A stretch of 5,773 bases of DNA from a bacterium (GTDB lineage: Bacteria > Bacillota_A > Clostridia > Lachnospirales > Lachnospiraceae), in assembly GCA_004562915.1 (NCBI GenBank), contig SFQZ01000133.1, positions 1 through 5,773 of the forward strand, in the 5' to 3' direction. The notes beneath the pieces are model-generated. The model did not search any database. It worked only from the letters and a program-made list of their open reading frames with translations, and was not told where the DNA came from. Within the stretch, counting starts at the first letter, position 1. Each line of letters opens with the position of its first letter. Of this stretch, positions 5,642 to 5,773 are shown piece by piece. A program made the translations under genes and the position numbers.

Positions 5642-5773
5642 TATATTACTCTCCTCAATTACTCATACTATAACTAACTAAGACTTCCCATACCTAAAAA
5701 GGGCTTTGCACCTTGAAAATTCAATACTTCAGCTAACAAAATAGCGATTTATGCCTCTACAGCCTCTGGATGG
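5642..5773. other. Upstream region of the zinc-ribbon gene, reaching the window edge
   Basis: No gene of useful length is visible. A TATAGT on the minus strand (5667-5672) may be a -10 element but lacks a convincing -35. TTGAA-AA-TTCAA (5713-5724) is a small dyad, within a stretch GCACCTTGAAAATTCAATA that resembles boxes I recall from 16S-23S spacers, though no 23S start follows. Minus-strand codons ending in a stop near 5750 could be the tail of an upstream gene, but seven codons are too few to support a call. Confidence 0.3.

Overview
The window reads as ordinary chromosomal sequence of a low-GC, anaerobic Gram-positive bacterium, most likely a gut member of the Clostridia (Lachnospiraceae would fit). 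The grounds are the AT-rich intergenic DNA, strong AGGAGG-type ribosome binding sites, an NfnAB-type electron-bifurcating transhydrogenase, a DUF975 membrane protein and a zinc-ribbon membrane protein carrying chitobiase-type C-terminal domains. The genus is an inference. All six supported genes are on the minus strand, so the window is best read from right to left.

From the right: 5642-5773 is the upstream region of a 387-residue membrane-anchored protein (4478-5641) with zinc ribbon, charged helix, one membrane segment, TPR-like helices and two beta-sandwich domains. After a 159-base gap comes a tightly coupled pair, nfnA (3431-4318) and nfnB (2037-3431). Their stop and start codons overlap by one base. 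Together they encode the small FAD/[2Fe-2S] and large FAD/[4Fe-4S] subunits of NADH-dependent reduced ferredoxin:NADP+ oxidoreductase, which balances NADH, NADPH and reduced ferredoxin in fermenting cells. The pair ends at a clear intrinsic terminator (1980-2018).

A second transcription unit begins after an intergenic stretch holding a long palindrome (1937-1985), an imperfect dyad (1899-1935) and an extended -10 element (1883-1891). It encodes an AlkD-like DNA alkylation repair protein (GTG start at 1823), a DUF975 integral membrane protein (start best placed at 1111) and a DsbA/FrnE-like thioredoxin-fold oxidoreductase cut by the left edge (1-306). The gaps are 28 and 31 bases with no terminator between them, so co-transcription is likely, though no shared function is evident.

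I found no RNA gene, CRISPR array, intact mobile element or convincing new system. The points most worth a second look are the nested palindromes at 1899-2018, the domain layout of the zinc-ribbon protein, the metal-ligand-like tail of NfnA that also encodes the ribosome binding site of nfnB, and two start sites that differ from the longest reading frames.
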